Positions 34,380 to 36,351 of a stretch of DNA of 36,351 nt are shown one piece after another. How positions within the stretch are numbered: the stretch's first letter is position 1; each line of letters starts with the position of its first letter. Below the pieces are notes generated by a model. The model was not told the origin of the DNA, did no database searches, and was given only the letters and a program-made list of their open reading frames with translations. The translations under genes were made by a program, and so were the position numbers. The DNA comes from Verrucomicrobiota bacterium (lineage in GTDB: Bacteria > Verrucomicrobiota > Lentisphaeria > JABSQK01 > JAJFLO01): NCBI GenBank assembly GCA_021772675.1, contig JAJFLO010000531.1:1-36351 (forward strand). Direction: 5' to 3'.

Positions 34380-35756
34380 TTAATTATTCGATTTTGTCTT
34401 TAACGTCACGTCCAGTCCGCCTGCTGCCGTGCCAATCGCCGGTGCAATAAAAGAGTAAATCGATGGTATGGCTGGAATACCCGATAAAACGTAAGGCGAT
34501 GGCCCGCCGAACATTCCCATATCCTGACCATCAAAGCCGGCGCCTTTCGCAGGTGAACCGGATTCTGCTAATTGCCATTGTCCATCCAAACTGCCCGTCC
34601 CAATAAAAACGGTTGTCATAACAATATTTTCCAAATTCCCATTGGCAGTCCCAAATTGAGACGTTTCACTCAAATTATGAGTGGAAGAATTATCTGCTCC
34701 CTGAAGCTCTGTTGTAGTGGAACGCAGTAAGTTTCCGACAATATTATTGGTAATTGTTGAATTACTTACGTTTATGTCACCATCAACAACATTATTACTA
34801 ATAGTAATTCCAGCAACTGAAGAAATTGCATCATCAACAGCACTAATGAAATTATTGGAAATTAATATGCCGGAACTTCCGCTTTCTTCGACATAGATAG
34901 CATCCGAACTGCTACTGCTATTTGTGTTTTCAATGTAGTTTTGGGCGATGATTATATTGGATTTACTGTTGTGTATCGTAATAACCCTGCCGCCACCTTG
35001 AGTACTAGATATCAGGTTTCTTCTCAATGTTATATTGCTATCTAAAAAATCGATGGTGGGAGAAGAAAAATTAATGTGAAATCCCGTAAATGTTGATCCA
35101 GCTGATCCGATTTCAAAATCTATGCTGGAGGTTTTTGCGGTTTCTCTGTTTGCTTGGGTATCTATATTGCCATGAATAGGAAATCCCGGACCAATAAAAT
35201 GAAGTCTTTTGGTTAAATCAAGCGTGCCATAACTCGCTCCTGATCCACGAACATATACCGTATCGCCATTCACCACGCTTGTACTACTATTTACCGCAGC
35301 AAGTGTCGTGAAATCTGCAGCGCTGCTGCTTCCTGGATTATTATCGACCTGCCAGATTTTATTGTCTCTTATTCTAACAGTAATACTCGTATCATTTTGG
35401 TCAGAGGTGACAGTGATGACATACGTTGCATTTTCAGCAGCCGTATCATTTGTATAAAGAATATTTTCGGTGCTCCCGCTTGCAGGTGCTGTTCCAGTGT
35501 TTGGGAAGTCAGCATTCCACCGTAATCCGGTCGCGGGATCAGCGGTAGAATTACCATTCACATCCCAAGTTCCAATTACTGCCGTTGGACTATCCTCATC
35601 AGCAACTGAAAATGAGATACTATCACCTTTGAGAATCAATGATTTATCGGCTGTTAAAGTAATTTCTGCAATGGTGCTGTTTGTGAATAAAATTGACAGA
35701 AGAAATAGTGAAAAACACCTGACGATGCCGATTTGATGGTTAGAACTTGTGTTCAT
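34380..35756 (-). CDS. exported Ig-like plus right-handed beta-helix protein
   Basis: This 458-residue protein has a signal peptide (about 14-31, FSLFLLSILFTNSTIAEI), an Ig-like domain (about 32-130, TLTADKSLILKGDSISFSVADED) and then beta-helix repeats (NYIENTNSSS, NNFISAVDD, NNVVDGDINV). It ends with GMFGGPSPYVLSGIPAIPSI, as does the 339-residue protein at 31798-32817. The two are clearly paralogous from the beta-helix start (VYVRG and HFIGPG against IYVRG and HFVGPG). A good AAAGGA precedes the ATG. It is probably a surface or extracellular protein. No enzyme residues are recognisable. Confidence 0.83.
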   Translation of the reverse strand: MNTSSNHQIGIVRCFSLFLLSILFTNSTIAEITLTADKSLILKGDSISFSVADEDSPTAVIGTWDVNGNSTADPATGLRWNADFPNTGTAPASGSTENILYTNDTAAENATYVITVTSDQNDTSITVRIRDNKIWQVDNNPGSSSAADFTTLAAVNSSTSVVNGDTVYVRGSGASYGTLDLTKRLHFIGPGFPIHGNIDTQANRETAKTSSIDFEIGSAGSTFTGFHINFSSPTIDFLDSNITLRRNLISSTQGGGRVITIHNSKSNIIIAQNYIENTNSSSSSDAIYVEESGSSGILISNNFISAVDDAISSVAGITISNNVVDGDINVSNSTITNNIVGNLLRSTTTELQGADNSSTHNLSETSQFGTANGNLENIVMTTVFIGTGSLDGQWQLAESGSPAKGAGFDGQDMGMFGGPSPYVLSGIPAIPSIYSFIAPAIGTAAGGLDVTLKTKSNN

Positions 35757-36265
35757 GATGAATCCTTTCTTTATTGAACAATGATTGGTGAAAAGTGAAT
35801 AAGAAACAGTTGATAGTAAGAAGTGAGAGCCGAGCGTAGCGAAACGACCGGAGGCAACTGATTAGAGAAATGTAAACAGTAAACAGTGAACAGTGAGAAG
35901 TAAATAATGGAGAGCGAAACAGGATAAATTCACGAAAGGTGCAAATCGGTGAGTCAGAAATATATGGATTATATCTATTAATAAAATTGATAATCATTAG
36001 GTGCATAGCTGTTATTTTTTATTATCTCAGAAATATTACTATAAGATATTCCGTGTCAATAGCTTACTTTAAAAATAATATTACCTTCAGCTGCGCTTCT
36101 GGAAGAATAACCCAAAAAAAAGGCTTGTCAAGAACTATGAAAAATTTTCCGGGTAAAATATTTAATTAAGGACTCTTGCTTAACTCTATTATAGTGTCTG
36201 TCCAGAAATGGGGATGCTTCACAAGATAGTTTACACTTTTGAGTATGCTGTGATAGAAAATGCAA
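35757..36265. other. spacer with low-complexity repeats, no gene seen
   Basis: AT-rich non-coding sequence. Near 35871 it carries GTAAACAGTAAACAGTGAACAG, the same motif family as the GTGAACAGTG run at 11520. Open frames here are made of these repeats and look spurious. Near 36205 a GTGTCTGTCCAGAAATG string resembles an insertion-sequence end, but no partner end or transposase is visible. Confidence 0.55.
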
Positions 36266-36278
36266 AAAAAATAATATC

Positions 36279-36351
36279 GAATATCGAACAAGGAATGTAG
36301 AATCATGAAGTTTTTTCCTTCGTCATTCATAATTTCTTGTTCGATATTCAA
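36279..36351. repeat. inverted repeat with TCGATATT arms, cut by window edge
   Basis: GAATATCGAACAAGGAATG (from 36279) pairs with CATAATTTCTTGTTCGATATT (36328-36348), with a diverged centre. This resembles spacer repeats seen in several uncultured-phylum genomes; that comparison is from memory. The element may extend beyond the window. Confidence 0.55.

Noticed and set aside
35740-36006. 88-codon minus-strand frame beyond the beta-helix gene
   Set aside because: It is made of the low-complexity GTGAACAGTG-type repeats. The Phe/Ser/Leu-rich translation is an artefact of that composition.
36200-36225. Possible insertion-sequence end (GTGTCTGTCCAGAAATG)
   Set aside because: There is no matching inverted end, no target duplication and no transposase in the window, so the resemblance is not enough.
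36166-36351. Partial minus-strand frame at the right edge
   Set aside because: It spans the TCGATATT inverted repeat and has no recognisable motif, so it is probably repeat sequence rather than a gene fragment.

Overview
The window is an AT-rich stretch from a didermal, Gram-negative-type bacterium. The evidence is an RND pump with its periplasmic adaptor and a TolC-like part, a FadL-type outer-membrane barrel, a lipoprotein, and several exported beta-helix proteins. The mix of DxDPGFG repeats, Calx-beta, tandem-95 and carboxypeptidase-regulatory repeats, 'GMFGG..PYVLSGI' C-termini and a fused RND-TolC protein is typical of the FCB group and related uncultured phyla. That placement is inference; no rRNA or marker gene is present. 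Every intact gene lies on the minus strand.

Layout, left to right. (1) 1-603: a MITE-like 180-bp element with a TTA target duplication, next to the 3' remnant of a PIN-domain (VapC-type) gene. (2) 604-6383: an efflux operon, a membrane-fusion protein followed 2 bp later by an RND permease fused in frame to an OprM/NodT-type outer-membrane factor. (3) 6384-7654: a gene-free interval with dispersed hairpin repeats and a truncated MITE core. (4) 7655-14662: an envelope block with a FadL-like barrel, a TPR/Ig/CsgG-like lipoprotein, and a transmembrane Ser/Thr kinase whose outer half is TPR plus CsgG-like. Its spacers hold a second complete MITE copy and more hairpins. (5) 15314-31069: one uninterrupted 15.8-kb gene for a roughly 5250-residue exported mosaic protein, containing one catalytic-looking caspase/legumain-like domain and one degenerate copy. 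(6) 31059-31699: an MntA/HepT toxin-antitoxin pair whose stop codon overlaps the start of the giant gene. (7) 31798-35756: two paralogous exported beta-helix proteins flanking a three-gene set (small conserved protein, nucleotidyltransferase, Uma2-family PDDEXK protein). (8) 35757-36351: repeat-rich spacer.

How the parts may work together. The adaptor and fused pump would form a tripartite efflux system. The kinase and lipoprotein share an unusual C-terminal plan (CsgG-like module plus a small beta domain) and may form an envelope-sensing or assembly pair, with the kinase signalling inward. The giant protein is probably a surface or secreted adhesin-like molecule with a proteolytic module. 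The toxin-antitoxin, nucleotidyltransferase, Uma2 and mobile-repeat content marks the right third as an accessory, actively rearranging region. The observations I rate highest are the catalytic/degenerate caspase-like pair in the giant protein, the overlap of that gene with mntA-hepT, the pump-outer-membrane fusion with an internal lipobox, and the MITE-like family.
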